Both the position numbers and the translations under genes were made by a program. Positions 8,686 through 16,430 of a DNA stretch of 50,169 nt are shown here, piece by piece; the first letter of the stretch is position 1, and each line of letters begins with the position of its first letter. The notes beneath the pieces were generated by a model, which saw only the letters and a program-made list of their open reading frames with translations, ran no database searches and was not told where the DNA came from. This stretch comes from DATFPK01 sp035264885 (lineage in GTDB: Bacteria > Actinomycetota > Thermoleophilia > Solirubrobacterales > 70-9). The DNA is taken from contig DATFPK010000005.1 of the NCBI GenBank assembly GCA_035264885.1, forward strand, positions 1 to 50,169, in the 5' to 3' direction.

Positions 8686-8699
8686 ACCTAAAATTAGGT
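8686..8699. promoter_or_regulatory. Palindromic operator-like site ACCTAA-AA-TTAGGT
   Basis: Perfect 6-bp arms with a 2-bp centre, in an AT-rich island 20 bp upstream of the ATG at 8665. On the minus strand the right part reads TTTTAGGTATG and could contain the -10 of that gene, with TTGCCC (8705-8710) as a possible -35. A repressor or activator site controlling the 235-aa gene is the simplest reading. Confidence 0.45.
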
Positions 8700-8749
8700 G
8701 TCGAGGGCAACGGACGACTGGTTGATTTCCTGCGCCCGCGGCCTGCGCT

Positions 8750-8755
8750 TACGAT
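8750..8755 (+). promoter_or_regulatory. -10 hexamer for a leaderless small-protein transcript
   Basis: TACGAT ends 6 nt before the GTG at 8762. There is no Shine-Dalgarno, so this hexamer supports both the start codon and leaderless transcription. Confidence 0.4.
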
Positions 8756-8761
8756 TCCGCC

Positions 8762-8962
8762 GTGGCCGACGTGAACTTCCATCTCGAGCTGACCCCCGAG
8801 CAGCTCAAGATCACGCACACCGCGTTGCGGTCGCTCCTGGACGACTTCGGCCACGAGCAGGCCGACGTCCACCGGATCATCCACGAGGTGCTCGAGAAGC
8901 TCCCCGACGAGCATTCGATCCGCGCGATCGGTCTCGGCGGGGCCGGAGCCCCCGGCTCCTAG
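8762..8962 (+). CDS. Small unknown protein (66 aa)
   Basis: 66 aa from GTG 8762. It is amphipathic and acidic: a beta-like opening VNFHLELTPEQLKITHTAL, then helices LLDDFGHEQADVHRIIHEVLEKLP and a short glycine-rich tail. The LTPEQLKI segment followed by two helices resembles a small adaptor or antitoxin-like fold, but I cannot name a family. The third codon positions are strongly G/C, as in neighbouring real genes, and a -10 hexamer sits exactly where a leaderless start needs it. It is followed after 42 nt by the DMT transporter on the same strand. Confidence 0.65.
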   Translation: MADVNFHLELTPEQLKITHTALRSLLDDFGHEQADVHRIIHEVLEKLPDEHSIRAIGLGGAGAPGS

Positions 8963-9004
8963 GCCCCCGGGCAGGGACCTGCCCGCCGCTACCCTGCCTC
9001 ACCC

Positions 9005-9889
9005 ATGTCGCTCTCGGTACAGGTCGGGCTCCTGCTCGCGGTCGCCACCGCGCTGACGTCGATCGTCGGCTTCCTCTACAAGCACCGTGGCGCGGTACAG
9101 GCGCCCGACGTCGACTTCCGCCGTCCCGTGCGCAGCTCCCTTGTCCTCTTCGGCTCCGGCTGGTACGTGCTGGGGATCGCCGTCTCGATGGCGTCCTGGG
9201 GCCTCCACGTCTCCGCCCTCGCCCTCGCGCCGATCTCGCTCGTGCAGTCGGTGATCGCCGGCGGACTCGTCCTCCTGACGGTCGTCGCCGACAAGGCGTT
9301 CGGCCTGACGGTCAGCCGCCGCGAATGGATCGGCGTCGCCCTCGCCGCAGCCGGGCTGGCCTTCCTCGCGGCGACACTGGAGGGCGCGGCGAGGGACGCC
9401 CACGCGGACTACGAGCCGCTGACGATCGCGGCCTACGTCGGGATCACGGCGGGTATCGGGCTGGCGATCGCCGCGGTTGCGCCCGGTCGCGCCCGGTCCG
9501 GCGTCCTCTACGGCGCCTCGGCGGGCCTGCTCTGGGGCGCCTCGGACGTCTCGATCAAGGGAGCCACCGGCAATCTGGACACCGGCCTGGTTCTGCTGAT
9601 CCATCCGCTCGTCGCGGTGATCGTGATCGCTTCGCTGATCGGCCTCCTGGTCTCCGCCAAGAGCCTTCAGGTCGGCGAGCCGGTGCCGGTGATCGCGGTG
9701 ACGGCGGTCGCGGCCAACTCGGCGACGATCGCGTCCGGGCCGATCGTCTTCGGCGACCCGATGCCGTCCGAGCCGCTGACCCTGGCGGCGCGATTGGTCG
9801 CCTTCGCGCTGGTGATCGGCGCCGCGGCGCTGACGCCGGCACCGGTCCGGGCCGCCGGGATCGACGACGCCGAGCCTCAGCCGGCCTAG
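9005..9889 (+). CDS. DMT-superfamily transporter-like membrane protein
   Basis: 294 aa with about nine to ten hydrophobic segments, for example LLLAVATALTSIVGFLY, LALAPISLVQSVIAGGLVLL, WIGVALAAAGLAFLAATL, LTIAAYVGITAGIGLAIAAV and AARLVAFALVIGAAAL. The pattern, with LAPISLVQ in the first half and a second EamA-like half containing GLLWGASDVSIKG, fits the drug/metabolite transporter superfamily (EamA/NIPA-like). Substrate unknown. A possible -10 TACCCT lies at 8990-8995, 9 nt before the ATG. Its stop overlaps that of the convergent DUF4393 gene in a shared CTAG (9886-9889). Confidence 0.75.
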   Translation: MSLSVQVGLLLAVATALTSIVGFLYKHRGAVQAPDVDFRRPVRSSLVLFGSGWYVLGIAVSMASWGLHVSALALAPISLVQSVIAGGLVLLTVVADKAFGLTVSRREWIGVALAAAGLAFLAATLEGAARDAHADYEPLTIAAYVGITAGIGLAIAAVAPGRARSGVLYGASAGLLWGASDVSIKGATGNLDTGLVLLIHPLVAVIVIASLIGLLVSAKSLQVGEPVPVIAVTAVAANSATIASGPIVFGDPMPSEPLTLAARLVAFALVIGAAALTPAPVRAAGIDDAEPQPA

Positions 9890-10743
9890 GCGAGCTCCTC
9901 CTCGGGCACGTCCCCGCCGCTCCAGCTGCGCAGGCTCTCGGGCGGCAGCGCGGCCTGGCAGAAGTCGCGGCCGAACGGGGTCAGGTGGACGCTGCGGCGG
10001 ACCGTGTGGCCAAGCCGGCCGGCACGGTTCAGCGCGTCGACCACCTCGGGCTGAGCCTCGATCACCTGGTAGCGGCCGACGTCGGGCACCTGGTCGCGTG
10101 AGAACCAGACAAGCCCGAGCCGGTGGAGGTTGTTGAGGTAGGAGTGAACGCGGTCGGTGTGCCGCAGCCCGGCCTCGGCCCCGATCAGCGAGAGGCCCTG
10201 CTCGACCAGCTCGGAGCCGATCGGGACCATCGGCACCCCCCTGCGGACGTCGACCGCGGCCCGCGCGCCGTCCCGGTAGAGCAGCCTGAGGACGCGCACC
10301 TCGTCGGGTGCGAGCTCCTCCAGGATGCGCGCGTAGGCGGGGTGCAGGTCCTCCTCGAAGCGGACGTCGGCGGAGCGGCTCAAGAGCTCCTCGCCGCGCC
10401 GCCGGAGCTCCTCCGTGGTCAGCGGCGGCTCGTCCTCCTGATCGGCCGGATCCTCCGACGTCGCCTCGTCCACCATGCCGAGCAGCCGGCGGGCGTACCC
10501 CCGCATCTCGGTTCCCGTGTCCTGAAGCAGCTCGGCGGCCGACTCGCCGGATACCGCCGCCCTGGCCATCCGCGACCCGGCCCGGACATAGGCGTCGAGC
10601 GCCCAGACGCCGCCCCGCCACGCCGCGGTCGCCGCCAGCCGGGCCATCCCGGGTCCCAGCTCGCGGACGCCCCCGTCTGCCTCCTGCCTCGCCGCCGGGT
10701 CGCGCTCGGCCTCCTCCCAGACGTCACGCGGGGGCTCGCTCAT
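9886..10743 (-). CDS. DUF4393 (Abi-alpha family) protein
   Basis: 285 aa. The C-terminal half carries the DUF4393/Abi-alpha pattern: DLHPAYARILEELAPDEVRVLRLL, then SYLNNLHRLGLV and SVHLTPFGRDFCQA. The N-terminal half has amphipathic helices (LAATAAWRGGVWALDAYV, then ELLQDTGTEMRGYARRLL). Some members of this family were described as abortive-infection proteins, but most are uncharacterised, so a defence role here is only a possibility. Its ATG overlaps the DUF445 stop by 4 bp (10740-10743), so the two are translationally coupled and probably act together. It is the last gene of a minus-strand run that begins at moeA. Confidence 0.75.
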   Translation of the reverse strand: MSEPPRDVWEEAERDPAARQEADGGVRELGPGMARLAATAAWRGGVWALDAYVRAGSRMARAAVSGESAAELLQDTGTEMRGYARRLLGMVDEATSEDPADQEDEPPLTTEELRRRGEELLSRSADVRFEEDLHPAYARILEELAPDEVRVLRLLYRDGARAAVDVRRGVPMVPIGSELVEQGLSLIGAEAGLRHTDRVHSYLNNLHRLGLVWFSRDQVPDVGRYQVIEAQPEVVDALNRAGRLGHTVRRSVHLTPFGRDFCQAALPPESLRSWSGGDVPEEELA

Positions 10744-12017
10744 CCGAAGATCGCCAGGTGGAGAAGGCCGCCGCCGAAACCGAGCACGGCGCCGTGCAGA
10801 TAGAGGAGCCATTCGTCCTCGCGCATCGCCGAGCGCAGCATCTCCGAGAAGTCTTCCGGCCGCATCTCGCGCATGCGTTCGCTGATCAGCTCCCTGATCC
10901 GGTCGTTCTGGCGCTGGTTGAACTCGGGATCGGTGAGCGGGGTCATCGTGTAGTCGACGGCCTCGGTCGCGACCGACTCGCGGATCGCGTCGTACTCGCG
11001 GGTCCCGACGGCGACGCGGACCGCGGAGCGGGCGATCGCCGGACCGACGGCGCGATCGACCGCGGGGCGCATGGCGTCCTCGATCATCCGGCGGGTGCGG
11101 TCGCAGCGCGGGCCGTCGAGCAGCTCCTCGCCGATGTTCCTCAGGGTGACGATGTCGTCGGCGATGACCCCCGCGTAGACGTCGGCGACCTCGTTCTGGC
11201 GCCGCAGGAAGAGTCCCTGCCAGAGGAACCTGCCGATCTGCCGCGGCTCGACCGGCTCGAAGATCATCTTGATGCCCAGCAGGTTGGTCACGTAGCCGAT
11301 GAAGACCCCGACCAGCGGCAAGACCCACCACTGCGTCAACACATATTCGGTCAGGAAGGCGGTGGGGATTCCGAGCAGGAGGCCGAACCAGAAGCCGAAG
11401 TTGATGATGAACCGCAGCTCCTTGCGCCCGACCTCGAGGAAGATCCGGTTCGCCAGCTCGGGGTTCTGCTCGATCCGCCGGATCACCATCAGCTTGATGT
11501 CGAGGAGCTGGTCGACGTTGTTGCCGATCTCGCCGGTGACGGTCCGGACGATGTCCGGGAGCTGGCGCTGGACCCGTTCGTGAACGGCCTCGCGCAGGCG
11601 CGGGGGCAGATCGCGCCAGAGCTGGGGGTTCTCCCGCTCCATGATCCGCTCGACCGCCTTGCGGATGTCGCGACGGGCGGTGCGGAGGATGTGCTCGGCG
11701 ATCCGGTCGGGCTCGAGCTGCTCGTAGAAGTCGGCCGGCCTGCCGAGCTTGGCGATCCCCTTGTCGACCGCGATCGACCCCATCTTCGCGGCGCGCGAGG
11801 GAATGATCCCCTGCCAACCGAGCCCGCCGTGGGCGACCCCGGGAATCTGCTGGATCTTGCGGGGGAGGACCGTCGCCAGGCCCGCGAGGCCGGGGACGCG
11901 GATGCCGCGGAAGCGCACCGGGTAGAAGAGCATGATCACGCCGGTCCAGTTCGTCACGTAGCCGATCGCGCCGGTGAACAGCGGGACGGTGATCAGGCTG
12001 AGGGTCTGGGAGTCCAT
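10740..12017 (-). CDS. DUF445-family membrane protein
   Basis: 425 aa. The DUF445 family signature is clear: N-terminal LFTGAIGYVTNWTGVIMLFYP and, in the second half, VGVFIGYVTNLLGIKMIFEPVEPRQIGR, i.e. two related membrane segments each with G-Y-V-T-N. Between and after them are long soluble helical parts (RIAEHILRTARRDIRKAVERIM, then ERMREMRPEDFSEMLRSAM), and a last hydrophobic segment HGAVLGFGGGLLHLAIFG. Function unknown for the family; a membrane protein related to YheB/YjiN. It starts 7 nt after the mogA stop, so it is likely co-transcribed with the molybdenum cofactor genes, and it overlaps the DUF4393 gene by 4 bp. Confidence 0.85.
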   Translation of the reverse strand: MDSQTLSLITVPLFTGAIGYVTNWTGVIMLFYPVRFRGIRVPGLAGLATVLPRKIQQIPGVAHGGLGWQGIIPSRAAKMGSIAVDKGIAKLGRPADFYEQLEPDRIAEHILRTARRDIRKAVERIMERENPQLWRDLPPRLREAVHERVQRQLPDIVRTVTGEIGNNVDQLLDIKLMVIRRIEQNPELANRIFLEVGRKELRFIINFGFWFGLLLGIPTAFLTEYVLTQWWVLPLVGVFIGYVTNLLGIKMIFEPVEPRQIGRFLWQGLFLRRQNEVADVYAGVIADDIVTLRNIGEELLDGPRCDRTRRMIEDAMRPAVDRAVGPAIARSAVRVAVGTREYDAIRESVATEAVDYTMTPLTDPEFNQRQNDRIRELISERMREMRPEDFSEMLRSAMREDEWLLYLHGAVLGFGGGLLHLAIFG

Positions 12018-12024
12018 CGGCGCC

Positions 12025-12498
12025 TCAGTGCTCTTTTCCCCGCAGCAGCCGCACCGCGTGCGGGAGCGCGTCTTTTATCGCTTCTCCGGCCTCCGGGATG
12101 CTCTTCGGGCTTCCCGGGAAGTTGACGATCAGGGTGGTGCCGCGGACGCCGGCGACCCCACGCGACACCATCCAGAGCCGGACGTGGTCCCGTGACGCGA
12201 GCCGCATCGCCTCGCCGATCCCCGGCGCCTCGCGCTCGATCACCGCTCGGGTCGCCTCGGGAGTGACGTCGCGCGGGGCGAATCCGGTCCCGCCCGTGGT
12301 CAGGACGAGGTCGACGGCGGCCTCGTCGGCCCAGTGGCGCAGACGCGCCTCGATCGCCGGCTGCTCGTCGGGCACGACCTCGCGCGCCGCTACCTCGGCC
12401 CCGATGTCGGCGGCGAAGGCGGCCAGGCGCGTGCCGCTTTCGTCCTCGGCCTCGCCGCGGGCGCGGGAGTCGCTGACGGTGAGGACGACGGCCCTCAC
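12025..12498 (-). CDS. mogA: Molybdopterin adenylyltransferase (MogA/MoaB family)
   Basis: 157 aa from GTG 12498; this start makes the 4-bp GTGA overlap with the moaC stop (12495-12498). The family adenylates molybdopterin to prepare it for metal insertion by MoeA. Motifs: VVLTVSDSRARGEAEDESG at the N-terminus, LVLTTGGTGFAPRDVTPEAT in the middle and TLIVNFPGSPKSIPEA near the end, which bind the pterin and its phosphate. The frame is open much further upstream but that part shadows moaC and moaDE. Fourth gene of moeA-moaDE-moaC-mogA. It could also be called moaB; the two families are close. Confidence 0.9.
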   Translation of the reverse strand: MRAVVLTVSDSRARGEAEDESGTRLAAFAADIGAEVAAREVVPDEQPAIEARLRHWADEAAVDLVLTTGGTGFAPRDVTPEATRAVIEREAPGIGEAMRLASRDHVRLWMVSRGVAGVRGTTLIVNFPGSPKSIPEAGEAIKDALPHAVRLLRGKEH

Positions 12499-12986
12499 CC
12501 GGGCGCTCGCGGGCGGTCGTAGTCGGATTTGCCGCCGCTCTTGTGGACGAGGGCGATCTCCCCGATCGCCGCGCCCCGCTCCAGCCCTTTGACCATGTCG
12601 TAGATCGTCAGTGCCGCGACTGCCGCCGCGGTCATCGCCTCCATCTCGACCCCGGTTCGGCCCACGGTGGAGGCCTCCGCGGTGACTCGCACCCAGCCGT
12701 TCTCGGGCTCGACCTCCGCGCTCACGCCAACCCGGGTCAGCGCCAGCGGGTGCGCCAGCGGGATCAGCTCGGCGGTCCGCTTGCCGGCCTGGATGCCGGC
12801 GATCCGGGCGGTTCCCAGGACGTCGCCCTTGGGCGCATCGCCGCGCCGCACGGCCTCGAGCGTCTCCGGCTGCATCGAGACCAGCGCCTCGGCGACGGCC
12901 CGCCGCTCGGTCTCGGGCTTCGCGCCGACGTCGACCATCCGGGCGGCGCCGCTGTCCTCCAGATGGGTGAGGCGCTCGTCGCTCAC
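12495..12986 (-). CDS. moaC: Cyclic pyranopterin monophosphate synthase
   Basis: 163 aa. MoaC turns the MoaA product into cyclic pyranopterin monophosphate, the second step of molybdenum cofactor synthesis. Diagnostic motifs are complete: ARMVDVGAKPETERRAVAEA, KGDVLGTARIAGIQAGKRT, LIPLAHPLALTRV, the active-site stretch GVEMEAMTAAAVAALTIYDMVK and LVHKSGGKSDY. Starts at ATG 12986 with a 4-bp overlap on the moaDE stop and ends with a 4-bp overlap on mogA, so the operon is translationally coupled. Confidence 0.97.
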   Translation of the reverse strand: MSDERLTHLEDSGAARMVDVGAKPETERRAVAEALVSMQPETLEAVRRGDAPKGDVLGTARIAGIQAGKRTAELIPLAHPLALTRVGVSAEVEPENGWVRVTAEASTVGRTGVEMEAMTAAAVAALTIYDMVKGLERGAAIGEIALVHKSGGKSDYDRPRAPG

Positions 12987-13633
12987 CGGGGCGCCTCGCC
13001 CTCGACCCAGCGCGCGGCGCCGGCCGCGACCTCCTTCTTCCAGATCGGCGCCTCGGCCTTGATCCGGTCGATCGCCTCCCGGGCACCCGCGAAGGCCTCC
13101 GGCCGATGCGCGGCCGACACCGCGACGACGACGCTGGGCTCGCCGAGCGCGACACTGCCGACTCGATGGTGCGCCGCGGCCGCCTCGAGCCGATGACGGC
13201 GGACGCAGTCGTCGAGGATCGCCGCGATCCGCTCCTCCGCCATCTCGGCGTACGCCTCGTACTCGAGCGATCCCACGTCGCGCGTCGTGCCCTGGAAGGT
13301 CACGATCGCTCCGGCGCCCGGCCGGCCCACCGCGGCGCCGACCGCGGCGGGGTCGAGCGGCTCCGCCGTCACCCGGGCCTCGGCGCCGGCGCCGCCGCTG
13401 ACCGGCGGGATCAGGGCCAGCTCGTCGCCACCGCGCAGCTCCGTCGCCGGCTCGACGTACTCGCGATTGACGGCGAGCCGGGCCGGCATCCGGTCGAGGA
13501 CGTCGAGGCCGGGGATGTCGCGCAGCCTCGCCAGCGCGTCCGCGGCGGTCGCCCCCTCCTCCAGCTCGATCTCCAGCGAATCGGCGCCGGCGCTCTCACG
13601 CAGCATCGCGAAGAGCCGCACGCTCAGCTTCAT
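12983..13633 (-). CDS. moaDE: Fused molybdopterin synthase, MoaD-MoaE
   Basis: 216 aa. Residues 1-81 are a MoaD ubiquitin-like sulfur carrier (MKLSVRLFAMLRESAG, VNREYV, ELALIPPVSGG); residues ~86-216 are MoaE (GAIVTFQGTTRD, LEYEAYAEMAEERI, HRVGSVALGEPSVVVAVSAAHR, IKAEAPIWKKE with the catalytic lysines). Together they insert two sulfurs into cyclic pyranopterin monophosphate to make molybdopterin. The Gly-Gly that must carry the thiocarboxylate is internal (residues 80-81) and is followed by A-G-A-E rather than a stop, as in mycobacterial MoaX, which is known to need cleavage. Coupled by 4-bp overlaps to moeA and moaC. Confidence 0.93.
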   Translation of the reverse strand: MKLSVRLFAMLRESAGADSLEIELEEGATAADALARLRDIPGLDVLDRMPARLAVNREYVEPATELRGGDELALIPPVSGGAGAEARVTAEPLDPAAVGAAVGRPGAGAIVTFQGTTRDVGSLEYEAYAEMAEERIAAILDDCVRRHRLEAAAAHHRVGSVALGEPSVVVAVSAAHRPEAFAGAREAIDRIKAEAPIWKKEVAAGAARWVEGEAPR

Positions 13634-14850
13634 GTCGCCATGGTAGATCCGGGCAGCAGCTCGACCTCCACCTCGTCGCCCGCGGCCGCGGCCGCGGCGG
13701 GCGCCGGCAGGATCGCCAGGGCGTCGGCGCCGAGCATCGAGGTGAGGACGTGGGATCCCTGCGGCCCGGTCGGCCAGGCCACGAGCCCGCCGAGCGTCAG
13801 CTCGAGCCGGCTGCGAACCGCGTGGGCCCGGCCCGGCTTCTTCTCGTAGCCCGCGCCGAGCCTGGCCCGCGACCTGACCGCGCCCGGTTCGCGGCCCTGC
13901 ATCGCCAGCAGCGCCGGCCGGGCGAACAGGATGAAGGTGACCATCGCCGAGACCGGGTTGCCCGGCAGCCCGAACGCGAGGCCGCTCGGTCCCTCCCCGA
14001 ACCAGGTCGGCTTCCCGGGCCGCAGGGCGACCCCCCAGAAGACCTCTCGCGCCCCGAGCTCCGCCAGGGCGGGCCGGACGTGGTCGTGGGGCCCGACCGA
14101 GACGCCGCCGCAGACGATCGCCACGTCGGAGCCGAGCGCCCGATCGAGCGCGGCGAGGGTCTCACCGGGATCGTCGCCGACGTGCTCGACGCTGAAGACC
14201 TCGGCCCCCGCCCCCGCAGCCAGGGCGGGGACGGTGTAGGCGTTCGAGTCGCGCACGGCGCCCGGGCGGATCGGGTCGCCCGGACCGACCAGCTCGTCGC
14301 CGCTGACGACGACGCTGACCCGTGGGCGCCGCCCGCACCGGACGGCGTCCCGCGCCGCCGAGGCGAGGACGCCCTGCTCCGCGGCCCCGATCGCGGTGCC
14401 GGCACGCAGGACCGCCTCCCCCGCCTCGACGTCCTCGCCGGCCCGTCGCACGTTCAGGCCCGGCGCGGCGGCGGCTCGGACCTCGACTCCGTCCCCGTCC
14501 GGACCGGTGTCCTCCAGCCGGACCACCGCGTCGGCGCCGTCGGGCACCATCGCGCCGGTCGAGATCGCGATCGTCTCCCCCTCCCCCACCGCGGCCTCAG
14601 CCGGGTGCCCCGCCCGCGACTCGCCGACAAGCCGCAGCCGGACCGGCACCCTGGCGGTGTCCGCGGCCCTGACCGCGTATCCGTCCATCGCCGAGTTGTC
14701 GAATCCGGGGACCGGCTCGGGTGCCACGACGTCCTCGGCCAGGACCCGCCCCAATGCTTCGCGGAGCGGTACCTGCTCGGCGGGCAGGGCGCGGACGCGT
14801 TCCAGCACCGCCCGCCTTGCGTCCTCGACCTCGACCAGCTCGCCCGGCAT
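13630..14850 (-). CDS. moeA: Molybdopterin molybdenumtransferase
   Basis: 406 aa, full length. MoeA inserts molybdate into adenylated molybdopterin. Motifs in order: PVPGFDNSAMDGYAVRAADT, ISTGAMVPDGADAVVRLED, GLNVRRAGEDVEAGE, VVVSGDELVGPGDPI, RDSNAY, CGGVSVGPHDHVRPAL, LRPGKPTWFG and FGLPGNPVSAMVTF, plus the small C-terminal domain. First gene of the minus-strand Moco operon; the start is ATG 14850, only 21 bp from the GTG of the divergent mobA. A -10-like TAGGGT on the minus strand (14860-14865) lies 9 nt before the ATG. A very alanine-rich stretch near the C-terminus is the only oddity. Confidence 0.96.
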   Translation of the reverse strand: MPGELVEVEDARRAVLERVRALPAEQVPLREALGRVLAEDVVAPEPVPGFDNSAMDGYAVRAADTARVPVRLRLVGESRAGHPAEAAVGEGETIAISTGAMVPDGADAVVRLEDTGPDGDGVEVRAAAAPGLNVRRAGEDVEAGEAVLRAGTAIGAAEQGVLASAARDAVRCGRRPRVSVVVSGDELVGPGDPIRPGAVRDSNAYTVPALAAGAGAEVFSVEHVGDDPGETLAALDRALGSDVAIVCGGVSVGPHDHVRPALAELGAREVFWGVALRPGKPTWFGEGPSGLAFGLPGNPVSAMVTFILFARPALLAMQGREPGAVRSRARLGAGYEKKPGRAHAVRSRLELTLGGLVAWPTGPQGSHVLTSMLGADALAILPAPAAAAAAGDEVEVELLPGSTMAT

Positions 14851-14871
14851 GCGCCTGCGACCCTATCCCCC
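14851..14871. promoter_or_regulatory. Compact divergent promoter region moeA/mobA
   Basis: The whole space between the two start codons is 21 bp. It holds TAGGGT on the minus strand (plus coordinates 14860-14865), 9 nt upstream of the moeA ATG. For mobA only a poor ACCCTAT/TATCCC stretch precedes the GTG, so its promoter is unclear and may lie inside moeA. Confidence 0.35.
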
Positions 14872-15462
14872 GTGGACGCGATCGCGGCCATCCTCGCGGG
14901 CGGGCGGTCGACCCGGATGGGGCGCCCGAAGCCGGGCGTGCCCCTCGCCGGGCGCCCGCTGATCGCGTACCCGATCGCCGCCGCCAGGTCGGTGGAGGTG
15001 GAGCCGTGGGTGGTCGCCAAGGAGGGGACCGAGCTGCCTCGCCTCGATTGCCGGGTCCTCGCCGAGCCGGATGAGCCCCTCCATCCGCTCGCCGGCCTCG
15101 TGGCTGCCCTCCGGGAGGCGGGCGACCGGCCCGTGGTCGCGATCGCCGCCGACATGCCGTTCGTCGAGGACAAGCTGATCGCCTGGCTCGCCTCGCACGA
15201 CTCGACGACGGTCGTCGAGGCGCTCGGCTGCGTGCAGCCGCTGCTGGCGCGCTACGACGGGGGTGACATCCCGCCGCTGGAAGCGGCGCTCGGCCGCGGC
15301 GCGTCGGCCACCGAGGCGGCGCTCGCTCTCGAGCCCAAGCTGGTGCCGGAAATCGACCTGCGGCGGTTCGGCGAGCCGGACCGGCTGCTCTTCAACGTCA
15401 ACACGGAGGCTGATCTGGCCCGCGCCGAGGAGATCCTCGCCGCCCTGGCGGCGAGGCCATGA
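14872..15462 (+). CDS. mobA: Molybdenum cofactor guanylyltransferase-like protein
   Basis: 196 aa from GTG 14872, the first start beyond moeA; the frame is open far upstream only as antisense to moeA. The nucleotidyltransferase signature is AAILAGGRSTRMGRPKPGVPLAG, with the later metal-binding AIAADMPFV and FNVNTEADLARAEEI at the C-terminus. MobA adds GMP to Mo-molybdopterin to form the guanine dinucleotide cofactor. CofC- or MocA-like nucleotidyltransferases look similar, but the divergent Moco operon supports MobA. Its TGA overlaps the ATG of the EEP gene by 4 bp (15459-15462). Confidence 0.82.
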   Translation: MDAIAAILAGGRSTRMGRPKPGVPLAGRPLIAYPIAAARSVEVEPWVVAKEGTELPRLDCRVLAEPDEPLHPLAGLVAALREAGDRPVVAIAADMPFVEDKLIAWLASHDSTTVVEALGCVQPLLARYDGGDIPPLEAALGRGASATEAALALEPKLVPEIDLRRFGEPDRLLFNVNTEADLARAEEILAALAARP

Positions 15463-16430
15463 GCCCGCGGTGGCGCCGCCGGCTGGTGCGCGCCGTTCCG
15501 TGGGCGCTCGCCCTGCCGTGGGCGCTCTGGGCCGCGGGCCGGTTGCTCGGACTCGAACGGGGCTTCCCGCTCGTGCCGCTCGTCTCCTATACGCCCTACG
15601 TCGCCGGGACGGCCTTCGTGCCGCTCGCGGTCGCTCTGGCGATGCGGCGCTGGGCCGCGGCGGCGCTGTCCGCGGCGGCTTTGGCCTGCCTCGCTCTCGC
15701 GGTGCTGCCGCGGATCGTGCCCGACGCCTCTGCCGACGGCCATGCGGGACCCAAGCTGAGGGTGTTGACCGCCAACCTCTACCGCAGCCGTGCCGACCCG
15801 CGCGAACTCGTCCGCCTCGTTCGCGAGAAGGATGTCGACGTCCTCACGGTTCAGGAGCTGACCCCCGGCGGAGCGGCGCGTCTGCGGCAGGCGGGCATCG
15901 CCCGGCTGCTCCCGCACGACTACCTGGCCACGCGCGCCAGCGTCTATGGCAGCGGCATCTACGCCCGCTACCCGCTGCGCAGGATGGGCGCGCCGGCCAT
16001 GCCGTTCCGGATGCCGCGCGCGCGCCTGCGACTGCCGGATGGGCTCCGGGTCGATTTGGTCTGCGTGCATCCGTTCCCGCCCAGCGGCCCCGACGCAGTC
16101 GCGAACTGGGCGGACGCGCTCCGCAGCCTCCCCGACGGCGGCGGCGGGCCCGTCGGGGTCATGGCCGGCGACTTCAACGCCACCCTCGACCATCGCGAGC
16201 TCCGACGGGTCCTCGACCGGGGGTGGTTCGACGCCGCCGACGCGACCGGCCGAGGCCTGACCCCCACCTGGCCGGCCGACCGCCTGGTGCCGCCGCCGGT
16301 CACGATCGACCACGTGCTCGCCGACGAGCGGGCGGGGGTCGGCGGCTACGACGTCCTCGACCTCGCCGGGAGCGACCACCGGCCGGTCCTTGCGGTGATC
16401 GCGCTCGGCCGGGTGCCCCGCGACCGCTAG
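15459..16430 (+). CDS. Membrane-anchored endonuclease/exonuclease/phosphatase-family protein
   Basis: 323 aa. Residues 1-90 hold about three membrane segments (VPWALALPWALWAAGRLL, TAFVPLAVALAM, AAAALSAAALACLALAVL). The rest is an EEP domain with all hallmarks: RVLTANLYRSRADPREL, VLTVQELT (metal glutamate), GIYARYPLR, VCVHPFPPSG, VMAGDFNATLDHREL, TIDHVLADE and GSDHRPVLAVI (catalytic Asp-His). The catalytic domain probably faces outside; such proteins act as phosphodiesterases or nucleases, substrate unknown. Coupled to mobA by a 4-bp overlap, though no functional link to Moco is obvious. Its stop overlaps that of the convergent DUF6457 gene in CTAG (16427-16430). Confidence 0.85.
   Translation: MSPRWRRRLVRAVPWALALPWALWAAGRLLGLERGFPLVPLVSYTPYVAGTAFVPLAVALAMRRWAAAALSAAALACLALAVLPRIVPDASADGHAGPKLRVLTANLYRSRADPRELVRLVREKDVDVLTVQELTPGGAARLRQAGIARLLPHDYLATRASVYGSGIYARYPLRRMGAPAMPFRMPRARLRLPDGLRVDLVCVHPFPPSGPDAVANWADALRSLPDGGGGPVGVMAGDFNATLDHRELRRVLDRGWFDAADATGRGLTPTWPADRLVPPPVTIDHVLADERAGVGGYDVLDLAGSDHRPVLAVIALGRVPRDR

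Noticed and set aside
8686..8699. IdeR/DtxR iron box
   Set aside because: Iron boxes read TTAGG...CCTAA; here the arms are in the opposite order (CCTAA...TTAGG).
10308..12125. 605-aa open frame on the plus strand
   Set aside because: Antisense to DUF445, DUF4393 and mogA, which have clear families.
13750..14871. N-terminal extension of mobA
   Set aside because: In frame but antisense to moeA; the MobA motif begins right after GTG 14872.
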